A stretch of 64,000 nucleotides of DNA from CAZADA01 sp964568975 (GTDB taxonomy: Bacteria > Pseudomonadota > Alphaproteobacteria > Caulobacterales > Maricaulaceae), in assembly GCA_964568975.1 (NCBI GenBank), contig CAZMSO010000008.1:24391-88390 (forward strand), given 5' to 3'. This document shows, one piece after another, positions 53,491-63,833 of this stretch. Position 1 is the first letter of the stretch; each line of letters opens with the position of its first letter. The position numbers and the translations under genes were made by a program. Under the pieces are notes generated by a model. The model ran no database searches. It saw only the letters and a list, made by a program, of their open reading frames with translations, and had not been told where the DNA came from.

Positions 53491-54906
53491 ATGGCTGACG
53501 CCCGCGCGCGCGCCGCGAAAGTCGACATGACTCAAGGGCCGGTGTTCGGCCATTTGTGGCGGTTCATGGCGCCGATGAGCGTCGGCATCTCGGCGTCTAT
53601 GGCCACCGGCCTTATCGACATGTTTTGGCTGGGGAAACTCGGCGTGACGGCCCAAGCCGCGGCCACCCTCGGCTTTCCCATCGGCTTTGCAGTGTTTTCG
53701 GTCGCGATCGGTTTGAGCGCCGGCGCGGTGGCGGCGGTGAGCCCCGCGGTCGCTCGCGGCGATGAGGCGTTGGTGCGGCGTCTGGCGACGGACGCGATCC
53801 TGCTCGGCGTGATCGCCGTGGCGGCGGTGTCAGCGATTGGCGCTGTGTGCATCGGCTGGGCCCTGGCGGGTCTCGGCGCGGAGGGCGAACTCCTCACGCT
53901 GTCCACGACTTACATGCGCATTTGGTTTTTTGGGGTGATTTTTATGGCCGGCCCGACAATTGGCGGCGCAATCCTGCGCGCTGTCGGGATGGCGGTGTTG
54001 CCAAGCGTGATCATGGTCTCCACGGCGGTGGTGAACATGATCCTCGACCCGCTGTTGATTTTCGGTCTTGGGCCGGTTCCGGCCCTTGGCGTCGCCGGCG
54101 CGGCGCTCGCCACAGTCCTCGCCAACACGGTGTCGTTTGTGTTGGTCGCCTATCTTCTCGTCGTGCGCGAGCGGCTTGTGGCCGTCACCATGAGCTCGTG
54201 GGAGCACATGCGCGCCCATTGGGCGCAGGTGGCGCGGGTCGGGCTGCCGGCGGCGAGCTCTAATATGATCAACCCGCTGGCCCTTGTGGTGGTGAGCGCC
54301 ACCTTCACGCGCTTGGGCGAGGAGGCGCTGGCCGGCTTTGGCGTCTCCAGCCGCATCGAGATGTTCGCCACGATTCCCATGTTCGCGTTGTCAGCGGCGA
54401 TGGCGCCGGTGGTCGGGCAAAATCTTGGTGCGGGACGCATGGACCGCGTGCGCCAAGCGTTTCGGTCGTCTTATCAGTTTTGCGTCGCCTGGAGCGCGGC
54501 GTTGGCGCTGGTGCTGGGCCTTGCGGGCGGGGTGCTGGCGGGCCTGTTCACCGACGATCCTGCGACCCAGGGCGTGGCGCGCACATCCTTGCTGATCTTG
54601 CCCATGACGTTGTGGGGCTATGGCGCGATTTTCGTCTCTTCGGCGGGCTTTAACGGCCTCAGCCGACCCTTGCCGGGCTTAGCCATGACTGTGGCGCGAT
54701 CGCTGGGCCTTTATGCGCCGGCGGCGTGGATCGGGGGCTCCCTCGGCGGCGTGACGAGCGCCTTCGCCGCGATGGCGGCCGCCAACGCGCTCGCGGGAAC
54801 TGTGGTGATGTGGTGGGTGCTTGCGCGGGCCTATCCGCCGGCGACCGTCGGCGGCGGCCTCACAGACCCCGGCCCCGCCGCGACGCCGGCCGCGCCCAAC
54901 ACCTGA
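53491..54906 (+). CDS. MATE family efflux protein
   Basis: Drug or metabolite exporter driven by sodium or protons, inner membrane. The 471-residue product has 12 hydrophobic segments in two related halves; characteristic pieces are GPVFGHLWRFMAPMSVG, LIDMFWLGKLG, NMILDPLLIFGLGP and the second-half ALSAAMAPVVGQNLGAG. The substrate cannot be inferred. The start at 53491 gives the usual N-terminus. It lies 91 bp after the malic enzyme gene, with a short GC hairpin in between. Confidence 0.9.
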   Translation: MADARARAAKVDMTQGPVFGHLWRFMAPMSVGISASMATGLIDMFWLGKLGVTAQAAATLGFPIGFAVFSVAIGLSAGAVAAVSPAVARGDEALVRRLATDAILLGVIAVAAVSAIGAVCIGWALAGLGAEGELLTLSTTYMRIWFFGVIFMAGPTIGGAILRAVGMAVLPSVIMVSTAVVNMILDPLLIFGLGPVPALGVAGAALATVLANTVSFVLVAYLLVVRERLVAVTMSSWEHMRAHWAQVARVGLPAASSNMINPLALVVVSATFTRLGEEALAGFGVSSRIEMFATIPMFALSAAMAPVVGQNLGAGRMDRVRQAFRSSYQFCVAWSAALALVLGLAGGVLAGLFTDDPATQGVARTSLLILPMTLWGYGAIFVSSAGFNGLSRPLPGLAMTVARSLGLYAPAAWIGGSLGGVTSAFAAMAAANALAGTVVMWWVLARAYPPATVGGGLTDPGPAATPAAPNT

Positions 54907-55005
54907 GCGGCGACGCTCATCGCCCGCTCCGCATCCCCCTTGACGGGGGCTTGAGCGCGAAAAACCACTTGCATTCGGCTGGGAACGCGGTGTCCCCTAG
55001 CACGT

Positions 55006-56121
55006 ATGAGCGACCGCGCGATCACGCCCCGGCCCCATTTGGCGCATCTGAGCCCCTATCAACCCGGCGGCAAGCTCGCTTATGACGGGCCGATCGCTTT
55101 CCTCGCCTCCAATGAAAACCCCTTAGGCCCAAGCCCCGCTGCGGTCGCGGCCATGGCGGAGGCGGCGCGGGGCGTGCATCTGTATCCCGATCCGAGTTAT
55201 GGCGCGCTGCGGGAGGCGATCGCCGCCACCCACGGCCTTGAGGATGTGGAGCGGATCATTGCTGGCGCGGGGTCTGATGAGGTCCTGGACCTGCTCATCC
55301 GCGCCTACGCCGGGCCGGGCGATGAGGTGCTGCACACCGCGCATGCGTTTGCGATGTATCGGATTGGCGCGTTGGCCCACGGCGCGACGCCCGTGGCGAT
55401 CGCTGAACGCGCTCTCACGGCCGACATTGACGCGCTGGCCGCGCGAGCCGGGCCTGCGACAAAACTCGTGTTCCTGGCCGATCCCAACAACCCCACAGGC
55501 ACTATGGTCGGGGCGGCGGCGATTAAGCGTCTGCGCGCGGCGTTGCCTGCGCACACGCTTTTGGTGATTGACGGGGCGTACGCGGAGTGTGTCGATCCGG
55601 CGGTCTACGCCGACGTGATGGCGTTTGCGCGCGATCGCGAGGATGTGGCGGTCACGCGCACCTTCTCCAAGCTCTATGGATTGGCGGCCGTGCGCCTGGG
55701 CTGGGTCTATGCGCCGCCGGCGACGGCGGCGCTTCTCCAGCGCATGCGCAGCCCCTTCAACGTGACGAGCGTGGCGGAGGCGGCTGGGCGGGCGGCCCTC
55801 GCGGATCGCGCGCATGTGCAGGCGAGCGTCACGCATTTGACGCAAGAGCGCGCCCGCTTGCGTGAGGCTTTGACGGCGATGGGATTTGCGACGCCGGAAT
55901 CCCACGGTAATTTCCTGCTGCCCCAATTCCCGGGCGTGGCGGCGGCCGCGGATGCAGCCGCGCATCTGCGCACGCGCGGCGTCCTGGTCCGTGAGGTGGC
56001 GGGCTATGGCTTGCCGGACCGCTTGCGCATCTCCATCGGCCAAGCGCCGGATCACGAGCGCCTGCTGTCAGGTCTTGCGGAGTGGATGGCGCGCGCGCCC
56101 GAGACGCTCGCGACGTCTTAG
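55006..56121 (+). CDS. hisC: Histidinol-phosphate aminotransferase
   Basis: PLP enzyme of histidine synthesis (imidazole acetol phosphate to histidinol phosphate); broad-specificity members also make aromatic amino acids. The 371-residue class I/II aminotransferase has SNENPLGPSP, FLADPNNPTGTMV, VIDGAYAECVD and the PLP-lysine motif RTFSKLYGLAAVRLGW (Lys222). No other his genes are nearby. Its stop overlaps by 4 bp the stop of the small convergent gene. Confidence 0.92.
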   Translation: MSDRAITPRPHLAHLSPYQPGGKLAYDGPIAFLASNENPLGPSPAAVAAMAEAARGVHLYPDPSYGALREAIAATHGLEDVERIIAGAGSDEVLDLLIRAYAGPGDEVLHTAHAFAMYRIGALAHGATPVAIAERALTADIDALAARAGPATKLVFLADPNNPTGTMVGAAAIKRLRAALPAHTLLVIDGAYAECVDPAVYADVMAFARDREDVAVTRTFSKLYGLAAVRLGWVYAPPATAALLQRMRSPFNVTSVAEAAGRAALADRAHVQASVTHLTQERARLREALTAMGFATPESHGNFLLPQFPGVAAAADAAAHLRTRGVLVREVAGYGLPDRLRISIGQAPDHERLLSGLAEWMARAPETLATS

Positions 56122-56312
56122 CCGGCGTTGGGCGCGGGGCTGCCGTGAGTCGAGCTGACGTCGAGAATCGCGCCCTCAATGCGGACAATATCGCCCGTCG
56201 CATCAAAGAGAATCGGCGTATCATCGAGTGGTTGTAAGAGCTCCATCACCGTCGCCGCGCCATAGCGCCCCGCGATGGTGTAGCGGATAAAGCTCTGTGT
56301 GTGAGCGTGCAT
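56118..56312 (-). CDS. Small protein, 64 residues, unrecognised
   Basis: Not recognised. The product begins MHAHTQSFIRYTIAGRYG and reads as a small beta-rich fold (ELLQPLDDTPILFDATGDIV is part of it), without signal peptide or Cys. Support for it being real: an AAGGA sequence 9 nt before the ATG, codon use like its neighbours, 4-bp convergent abutment with hisC, and a CtrA-type box 59 bp upstream at promoter distance. It may be a small cell-cycle-regulated regulator, which is speculation. Confidence 0.55.
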   Translation of the reverse strand: MHAHTQSFIRYTIAGRYGAATVMELLQPLDDTPILFDATGDIVRIEGAILDVSSTHGSPAPNAG

Positions 56313-56370
56313 CCTGCGTCGTCCTTTCGCAAACACGACCCGGCCCCGACGCGTAGTACGGGCGTAGAGT

Positions 56371-56387
56371 GTTAACGAGCCGTTAAC
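56371..56387. promoter_or_regulatory. CtrA-type box upstream of the 64-aa gene
   Basis: GTTAACG-AGC-CGTTAAC, a perfect 7-3-7 palindrome that contains TTAA-N7-TTAA, the established full CtrA site. On the minus strand it would overlap the -35 of a promoter for the 64-residue protein. On the plus strand it stands about 35 bp upstream of the tRNA-Leu -35. Confidence 0.6.
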
Positions 56388-56420
56388 GCCGCGCGCGCCG
56401 TGCGTGCGTCGGGACGTTGG

Positions 56421-56449
56421 TTGACGGCGTCGCGCCCGACGTCGATATA
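56421..56449 (+). promoter_or_regulatory. tRNA-Leu promoter
   Basis: TTGACG (56421-56426), 17-bp spacer, GATATA (56444-56449). The expected transcription start is 2-3 nt before the mature tRNA end at 56459. Confidence 0.75.
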
Positions 56450-56458
56450 GCCTGCGAC

Positions 56459-56543
56459 GCGGATGTGGCGGAATTGGTAGACGCACCAGATTTAGGTTCT
56501 GGCGCTGAGAGGCGTGGGGGTTCGAGTCCCTCCATCCGCACCA
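56459..56543 (+). tRNA. tRNA-Leu, anticodon TAG
   Basis: 85 nt including an encoded CCA. The acceptor arm pairs GCGGATG with CATCCGC; the anticodon stem CCAGA/TCTGG holds the loop TTTAGGT with anticodon TAG, reading CTA and related Leu codons. A long variable arm (class II) follows and the T-arm carries GTTCGAGTC. It precedes tig, a common alphaproteobacterial arrangement. Confidence 0.97.
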
Positions 56544-56582
56544 TCTCCGTCTGCGCCGCCGCGTGCGACGATGGCTGCGACG

Positions 56583-56611
56583 ACGCACCCGTTGGATGAA
56601 CGCGGGTGCGT
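56583..56611 (+). terminator. Hairpin downstream of tRNA-Leu
   Basis: Perfect 9-bp stem ACGCACCCG / CGGGTGCGT with an 11-nt loop, 40 bp after the tRNA. No T-run follows, so it is a possible processing or termination structure. Confidence 0.4.
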
Positions 56612-56777
56612 GGCCTCATACCGCACCCGCCAGGCCGCGCTCAGCGGTGCTCACGCGCTGATCCGTCCCGACCGAACACGCCGCCTGCGCCAGCCTCGGC
56701 GACCCGTTTAAACGAAAATGCACCGGTCAGGCGGCATGACACCGGGTACCCCACCTTGGACCCCGAGGCGTTCACTG

Positions 56778-57323
56778 ATGCTCGACCCTTATCTGATCGC
56801 CGCTGTTGAATATGTGACGCCGGACGAAAACAATGTCGGCTTTAACGAGCCGGTGGGGGTCTCCGTCGGCGCGATCGTGCCGGTCGGCGCGCGCCGCGCC
56901 ATCGGCCTCACCTACTCCGCCGTGACCCCCGAGGTTGTGGCGTTCAACTCCTTCGAGACGACGAATGTCACCGGACATGTCGCGATCCAGTCTTTGACGC
57001 TTGATGTTCGCGAACGGATTTTTCGCACGAACGCGTGGATCTCTGTGGGCGCGGGCTACGGCAGTCAACGCTATGCGGTCAACGGCGACTTCATGGGGCA
57101 GACGGGCACGTTTGAGATTTCCGAGACGCTGAGCGGCGTGGTGTTGAGGGGCGGGGTGCACTTCAATGTGCCGAAAGCGCCGTTTGAGCTTGCCGCCGTT
57201 TACACCACGACACTTGACCGTCCTTACCAAGTTGACGTGACGCAAGCGCCCGAGCCTGTCGACACACAGGGAATAAACCGACAATATACAGTGCGCCTAT
57301 CCTACAAGTTCTGGCTCGGTTAA
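56778..57323 (+). CDS. Small outer-membrane beta-barrel-like protein
   Basis: Not assigned to a named family. The 181-residue product consists of alternating amphipathic strands (VGVSVGAIVPVGARRAIGLT, GVVLRGGVHFNV, FELAAVYTTTL) and ends YTVRLSYKFWLG, which suits an eight-strand barrel. It has no signal peptide, which is odd for such a protein. The frame is open to 56718 but also without a signal sequence, so the 5' end may be lost or the protein may be a remnant. ATG at 56778 is a weakly supported choice. It lies between tRNA-Leu and tig. Confidence 0.5.
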   Translation: MLDPYLIAAVEYVTPDENNVGFNEPVGVSVGAIVPVGARRAIGLTYSAVTPEVVAFNSFETTNVTGHVAIQSLTLDVRERIFRTNAWISVGAGYGSQRYAVNGDFMGQTGTFEISETLSGVVLRGGVHFNVPKAPFELAAVYTTTLDRPYQVDVTQAPEPVDTQGINRQYTVRLSYKFWLG

Positions 57324-57475
57324 CAGGGCGTCATCACGTCCGCCGCCGTCAGCCTCGGTCTGAGCGCCGGTGTGCGGGGCGGCGAGACACAAACGTTCGA
57401 CCCTCGCACGCCCCGCGCGGATCGGCGTCCAGGGGTCGTGACGGCGCGGCGTCGGCGCGGTCCACAGACGCGCGG

Positions 57476-57504
57476 TTGTCAGCGATATGCCCGCGTGACA
57501 TAAG
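57476..57504 (+). promoter_or_regulatory. tig promoter
   Basis: TTGTCA (57476-57481), 17-bp spacer, CATAAG (57499-57504), 48 bp before the tig ATG. An 8-bp inverted repeat GCGGGGCG / CGCCCCGC lies further upstream in the same 229-bp gap and may end transcription from the preceding gene. Confidence 0.5.
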
Positions 57505-57552
57505 CGCTCGCTCCGCGCTGTTCACCCGCCGCCTTTCGCAGACCGTGAAATC

Positions 57553-58881
57553 ATGAATGTGACCGAAAAAGAGGCCGCCGGCCTTAGCCGCACCTTTCAC
57601 ATCACCATCCCGCGCGCGGACCTCGCTGCGCGCTTGGATGCGCGTATCGATGAGATCAAAGATCAGGTCCGGCTGAAGGGCTTTCGCCCGGGCAAAGTGC
57701 CCGCAAGCCACATCCGCCGCATGTTCGGCCGCTCCATGATGGATGAAATCGTCGAGGCCGCGGTCAGCGAGACCACGCAACAGACCCTCGATGAGCGGGA
57801 GCTGCGCGCCGCCTCCACGCCGGAAATCTCGGTGTCGAGCGACTCCGAGGCGGTGTCGAAGGGCGATGAGGATCTTGAATACGAAATGCGCGTGGAGGTG
57901 ATGCCCACCTTCACGCCGGCGGATCCGCGCGCGATTACGCTGGAGCGTTTGACCGCAAAACCGTCTGACGCGGATGTCGATGCGGCCTTGGCGGAACTCG
58001 CAAGCAATCAAAAAGTTTTTGAAAACAAGGGTGACGCCGCCGCCGAAGATGGCGACGCCGTGGTCGTGGATTTCACCGGGCGCGTCGACGGCGAGGCGTT
58101 TGACGGCGGCGCGGCGGAAGACGCCGAAATCGTGATCGGCGCCGGCCGGCTGATCCCCGGCTTTGAAGAGCAGCTGATCGGCGCCACCGCCGGGACGGAC
58201 GTGCAGGTCGAGGTGACGTTTCCCGAGGATTACGCGCGCGGGGATTTGCAAGGCCGACCGGCGGTGTTCGACGTCTCCGTCAAAGAGGTCCGCGCGCCGC
58301 GCGTGTTGGACGTCTCAGAGGAGCTCGCCACGCAAGTCGGGTTTGAAGACCTCGGCGCTCTCACCGAGGCCGTGCGCGCGAATTTGGAGCGGGACTTCAC
58401 GGCCCAAATCCGCCAGCGCGTGAAGCGGCGGTTGTTAGACGCCCTCGACGATCTCCATGATTTTGAGCTGCCGCAGCGCATGGTGTCAGCGGAATTCGAC
58501 CAGATTTGGCGTCACGTCAAAGCCGATTTCGACGCCGGGCGCATTGAGGACGCCGACGCTGATAAGACCGAAGAGCAGTTGCGCGAGGAGTACCAGGTTA
58601 TCGCCGCGCGCCGGGTGCGCCTTGGGCTTGTGTTGGCGGAAATCGGTCGTGAAGCCGGCGTGGAGGTTCCTGAAGAGGAGTTGGCGCGGGCGGTGAACGC
58701 TGAAGCGCGCCGCCATCCCGGGCGCGAGCGCGAAGTTGCGGAGTATTTCCAATCCAACGCCGCCGCGCGGATGCAGCTGCGCGCCCCGCTGTTTGAAGAA
58801 AAAGTTGTGGATTACATCCTCGAATTGGCGACCGTCACCGATGTGGAGACCGATCGCGAAACCCTCTTCGCGGACGAGTGA
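57553..58881 (+). CDS. tig: Trigger factor
   Basis: Ribosome-bound chaperone and prolyl isomerase that meets nascent chains. The 442-residue product has the ribosome-binding N-domain with KGFRPGKVPASHIRRMFG (signature loop), an FKBP-type isomerase domain (about 155-250; GDAVVVDFTGRVDGEAFDGG), and the helical C-domain. The next genes are the protease pair clpP-clpX and lon, the common order. Confidence 0.96.
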   Translation: MNVTEKEAAGLSRTFHITIPRADLAARLDARIDEIKDQVRLKGFRPGKVPASHIRRMFGRSMMDEIVEAAVSETTQQTLDERELRAASTPEISVSSDSEAVSKGDEDLEYEMRVEVMPTFTPADPRAITLERLTAKPSDADVDAALAELASNQKVFENKGDAAAEDGDAVVVDFTGRVDGEAFDGGAAEDAEIVIGAGRLIPGFEEQLIGATAGTDVQVEVTFPEDYARGDLQGRPAVFDVSVKEVRAPRVLDVSEELATQVGFEDLGALTEAVRANLERDFTAQIRQRVKRRLLDALDDLHDFELPQRMVSAEFDQIWRHVKADFDAGRIEDADADKTEEQLREEYQVIAARRVRLGLVLAEIGREAGVEVPEEELARAVNAEARRHPGREREVAEYFQSNAAARMQLRAPLFEEKVVDYILELATVTDVETDRETLFADE

Positions 58882-58917
58882 TCTCAGCCTGCGGCGACGC
58901 GCCTTGCGCGGCGGGGG

Positions 58918-58946
58918 TTGCGCGCGGGCGCGACTGACGAAATATC
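58918..58946 (+). promoter_or_regulatory. Candidate clpP promoter
   Basis: TTGCGC (58918-58923), 17-bp spacer, AATATC (58941-58946). The -10 is only a moderate match. It lies about 100 bp before clpP; readthrough from tig is also likely. Confidence 0.4.
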
Positions 58947-58967
58947 AGGACACAGGTGTCATGTCCT
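58947..58967. promoter_or_regulatory. Nested inverted repeats downstream of the clpP -10
   Basis: AGGACA and TGTCCT form a perfect 6-bp inverted repeat with a 9-nt loop; inside it GACAC-AG-GTGTC is another perfect repeat. The element begins directly after the -10, where a repressor would occlude polymerase. Confidence 0.4.
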
Positions 58968-59045
58968 CACGCGGGCGTCGCGGAGCGCCCGTGACCCCGT
59001 TGCGCCGTCCGGCGCCGCCGATTTCCGACGCACAAGGAGCGCGCG

Positions 59046-59678
59046 ATGTCTCGTACCGTCGAAACCATGATGAATCTCGTGCCGATGGTGGTGGAGCAAA
59101 CCAGCCGGGGCGAGCGCGCCTACGACATTTTCTCGCGGCTGCTGAAGGAGCGCATCATTTTCCTCACCGGGCCGGTCGAGGACGGGATGGCGAGCTTGGT
59201 CGTAGCGCAGCTCCTGTATTTGGAGTCCGAAAGCCCGAAGAAAGACATCGCGATGTACATCAACAGCCCGGGCGGCGTGGTGACGTCGGGTTTGTCGATT
59301 TATGACACAATGCAGTACATCAAAAGCCCGGTGTCGACTGTGTGCGTCGGCCAAGCGGCCTCGATGGGCTCGCTGCTGCTGGCGGCTGGCGAGCCGGACA
59401 TGCGCATCGCCCTGCCCCACGCGCGGGTCATGGTGCATCAACCATCAGGCGGATACTCCGGCCAAGCGTCTGACATTGAGCGGCACGCCGAGGACATTAT
59501 CCGCGTGAAGCGCCGGCTGAATGAGATTTACGTGAAGCACACGGGCCAGGACTACGATCGCATCGAAAACACGCTCGATCGTGATTACTTTATGTCGGCC
59601 GAAGATGCGCGGGAGTTTGGAATTGTCGATCATGTCTATGAAACGCGCGTCGACACGGGCGCCGAGGACGCCGGCTAA
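59046..59678 (+). CDS. clpP: ATP-dependent Clp protease proteolytic subunit
   Basis: Serine protease barrel that works with ClpX and ClpA. The 210-residue product has YINSPGGVVTSGLSIYDTMQ, the catalytic Ser106 in GQAASMGS, His131 in MVHQPSGG and an Asp in the RDYFMSAEDA region. AAGGAG precedes the start. The ClpX gene lies 148 bp downstream. Confidence 0.97.
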   Translation: MSRTVETMMNLVPMVVEQTSRGERAYDIFSRLLKERIIFLTGPVEDGMASLVVAQLLYLESESPKKDIAMYINSPGGVVTSGLSIYDTMQYIKSPVSTVCVGQAASMGSLLLAAGEPDMRIALPHARVMVHQPSGGYSGQASDIERHAEDIIRVKRRLNEIYVKHTGQDYDRIENTLDRDYFMSAEDAREFGIVDHVYETRVDTGAEDAG

Positions 59679-59826
59679 GGGGGGCGCGGCGCGCTATGGC
59701 TTGATCCGGATTGTTCCTTCGTGATCGAATGCAAACTGCCCTCGCGGGTGATGACGGCCTAGGCTTTGCAAGGTCGCCGCGAAAGCCGGAGCCCTGCTGG
59801 GCCCGGCGTGGCCGACGGGAGTGATT

Positions 59827-61101
59827 ATGGCGAACACACCGCAAAAAACGGGCGGCGACGGCAAGAGCACGCTCTATTGTTCCTTCTGCGGCAAGAGCCA
59901 GCACGAGGTCCGCAAGCTCATCGCCGGTCCGACCGTGTTCATTTGCGATGAATGCGTCGAATTGTGCATGGACATCATTCGCGAGGAGACGAAGTCGTCG
60001 CTCGTGAAGTCCCGCGAAGGGGTGCCAAGCCCCCGTGAGATTTGCGACGTGTTGGACGATTATGTGATCGGCCAGCAGCACGCCAAGCGCGTGCTGTCGG
60101 TGGCTGTCCACAATCATTACAAGCGGCTCAATCACGCGACTCAAAGCGCGGATGTGGAGTTGGCGAAATCCAACATTTTGCTGATCGGCCCGACGGGCTG
60201 CGGCAAAACGCTACTCGCCCAAACGCTCGCGCGCATTCTCGACGTGCCGTTTACGATGGCCGACGCCACGACGCTGACGGAGGCCGGCTATGTCGGCGAG
60301 GATGTGGAGAACATCATCCTGAAGCTGCTGCAATCGGCCGATTACAATGTCGATCGCGCCCAGCGCGGCATTGTCTACATTGATGAAGTCGACAAAATCA
60401 GCCGCAAGTCCGACAACCCCTCCATCACCCGCGATGTGTCGGGCGAGGGCGTCCAGCAAGCGCTGTTAAAGATTATGGAGGGCACCGTCGCTTCCGTGCC
60501 GCCGCAAGGCGGGCGCAAGCATCCCCAGCAGGAATTCCTGCAAGTGGACACGACCAACATCCTCTTCATTGTCGGCGGCGCCTTCGCGGGGCTTGAAAAA
60601 GTCATCGCCCAGCGCGGCAAAGGCTCGTCCATCGGCTTCGGCGCGGATGTGCGCGAAGATGATTCGCGGCGCACCGGCGAAATCCTGCGCGATGTGGAGC
60701 CGGAGGATCTGTTGAAGTTCGGGCTCATTCCGGAATTTGTCGGCCGTCTGCCGGTGATTGCGACGCTGGAAGACCTCGACGAAGAAGCGCTGGTGAAAAT
60801 CCTGACCGAGCCGAAGAACGCGCTCGTGAAGCAGTATCAGCGCTTGTTCGAGATGGAGAATGTCAGCCTCACCTTCACCGACGACGCCTTGCACGCCACG
60901 GCGCGCCGTGCGATCGCGCGCAAAACGGGCGCGCGGGGGCTGCGATCGATCCTGGAAGGCGTGTTGCTGGAGACGATGTTTGATTTGCCGAGCCTTGAAG
61001 GCGTCGAAGAGACCGTGATCAACGCCGATGTGGTGGAGGGTCGCGCTGCGCCCTTAATGATTTACTCCGAACGGCGCAGCGGCGGCGGCGTGGCCTCTTA
61101 G
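59827..61101 (+). CDS. clpX: ATP-dependent Clp protease ATPase ClpX
   Basis: AAA+ unfoldase partner of ClpP; in CtrA-containing bacteria it is needed for cell-cycle proteolysis of CtrA. The 424-residue product has the N-terminal zinc-binding domain (CSFCGKSQHEV and FICDECVELC), Walker A LLIGPTGCGKT, Walker B IVYIDEVDKI, sensor/GARGLRSILEG and the ClpP-binding IGF-type loop region (GSSIGFGADV). ATG at 59827 with GGGA upstream is preferred to GTG at 59821. Confidence 0.97.
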   Translation: MANTPQKTGGDGKSTLYCSFCGKSQHEVRKLIAGPTVFICDECVELCMDIIREETKSSLVKSREGVPSPREICDVLDDYVIGQQHAKRVLSVAVHNHYKRLNHATQSADVELAKSNILLIGPTGCGKTLLAQTLARILDVPFTMADATTLTEAGYVGEDVENIILKLLQSADYNVDRAQRGIVYIDEVDKISRKSDNPSITRDVSGEGVQQALLKIMEGTVASVPPQGGRKHPQQEFLQVDTTNILFIVGGAFAGLEKVIAQRGKGSSIGFGADVREDDSRRTGEILRDVEPEDLLKFGLIPEFVGRLPVIATLEDLDEEALVKILTEPKNALVKQYQRLFEMENVSLTFTDDALHATARRAIARKTGARGLRSILEGVLLETMFDLPSLEGVEETVINADVVEGRAAPLMIYSERRSGGGVAS

Positions 61102-61207
61102 CGTCACGACGGGGCTGCGAACGCCGGCGTCGGGCGCGTGCGGGACGCACAGAGCGCCCGCGTTCCGGACAGCCGGCGTCCGCGGCCGACCTCGTGGGGA
61201 GGGCGCG

Positions 61208-61238
61208 CTTGAACGGGCGGACGCGACGCGCCACATCC
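61208..61238 (+). promoter_or_regulatory. Heat-shock (RpoH-type) promoter before lon
   Basis: CTTGAAC (61208-61214), 16-bp spacer, CCACATCC (61231-61238), close to the sigma-32 consensus CTTGAAA-N13-17-CCCCATNT. It lies in the 271-bp clpX-lon gap, about 135 bp before the lon start. No other gene is seen in this gap. Confidence 0.5.
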
Positions 61239-61372
61239 ACCGTGACGAACGGGCGACGGTCATTCCGCCGTCCCCGGGGCGCGCACGGATCCTGTGTCCC
61301 TTTCACGGAAGACTCAGTGGATCAGGGCACTGTCGCCCGGCGCATGGCGCTGCCCGACAAAGGAGGCGTGAA

Positions 61373-63772
<2,400 letters not shown>

Positions 63773-63800
63773 CGGCGCATGCGTCCGTGACGCACACTGG

Positions 63801-63828
63801 GGCCCGGCGGGTGACCGCCGGGCCTTTT
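63801..63828 (+). terminator. Intrinsic terminator after lon
   Basis: Perfect 10-bp stem GGCCCGGCGG / CCGCCGGGCC with a GTGA loop, followed by TTTT. It lies 28 bp after the lon stop and just before the end of a convergent gene. Confidence 0.85.
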
Positions 63829-63833
63829 GCGTC

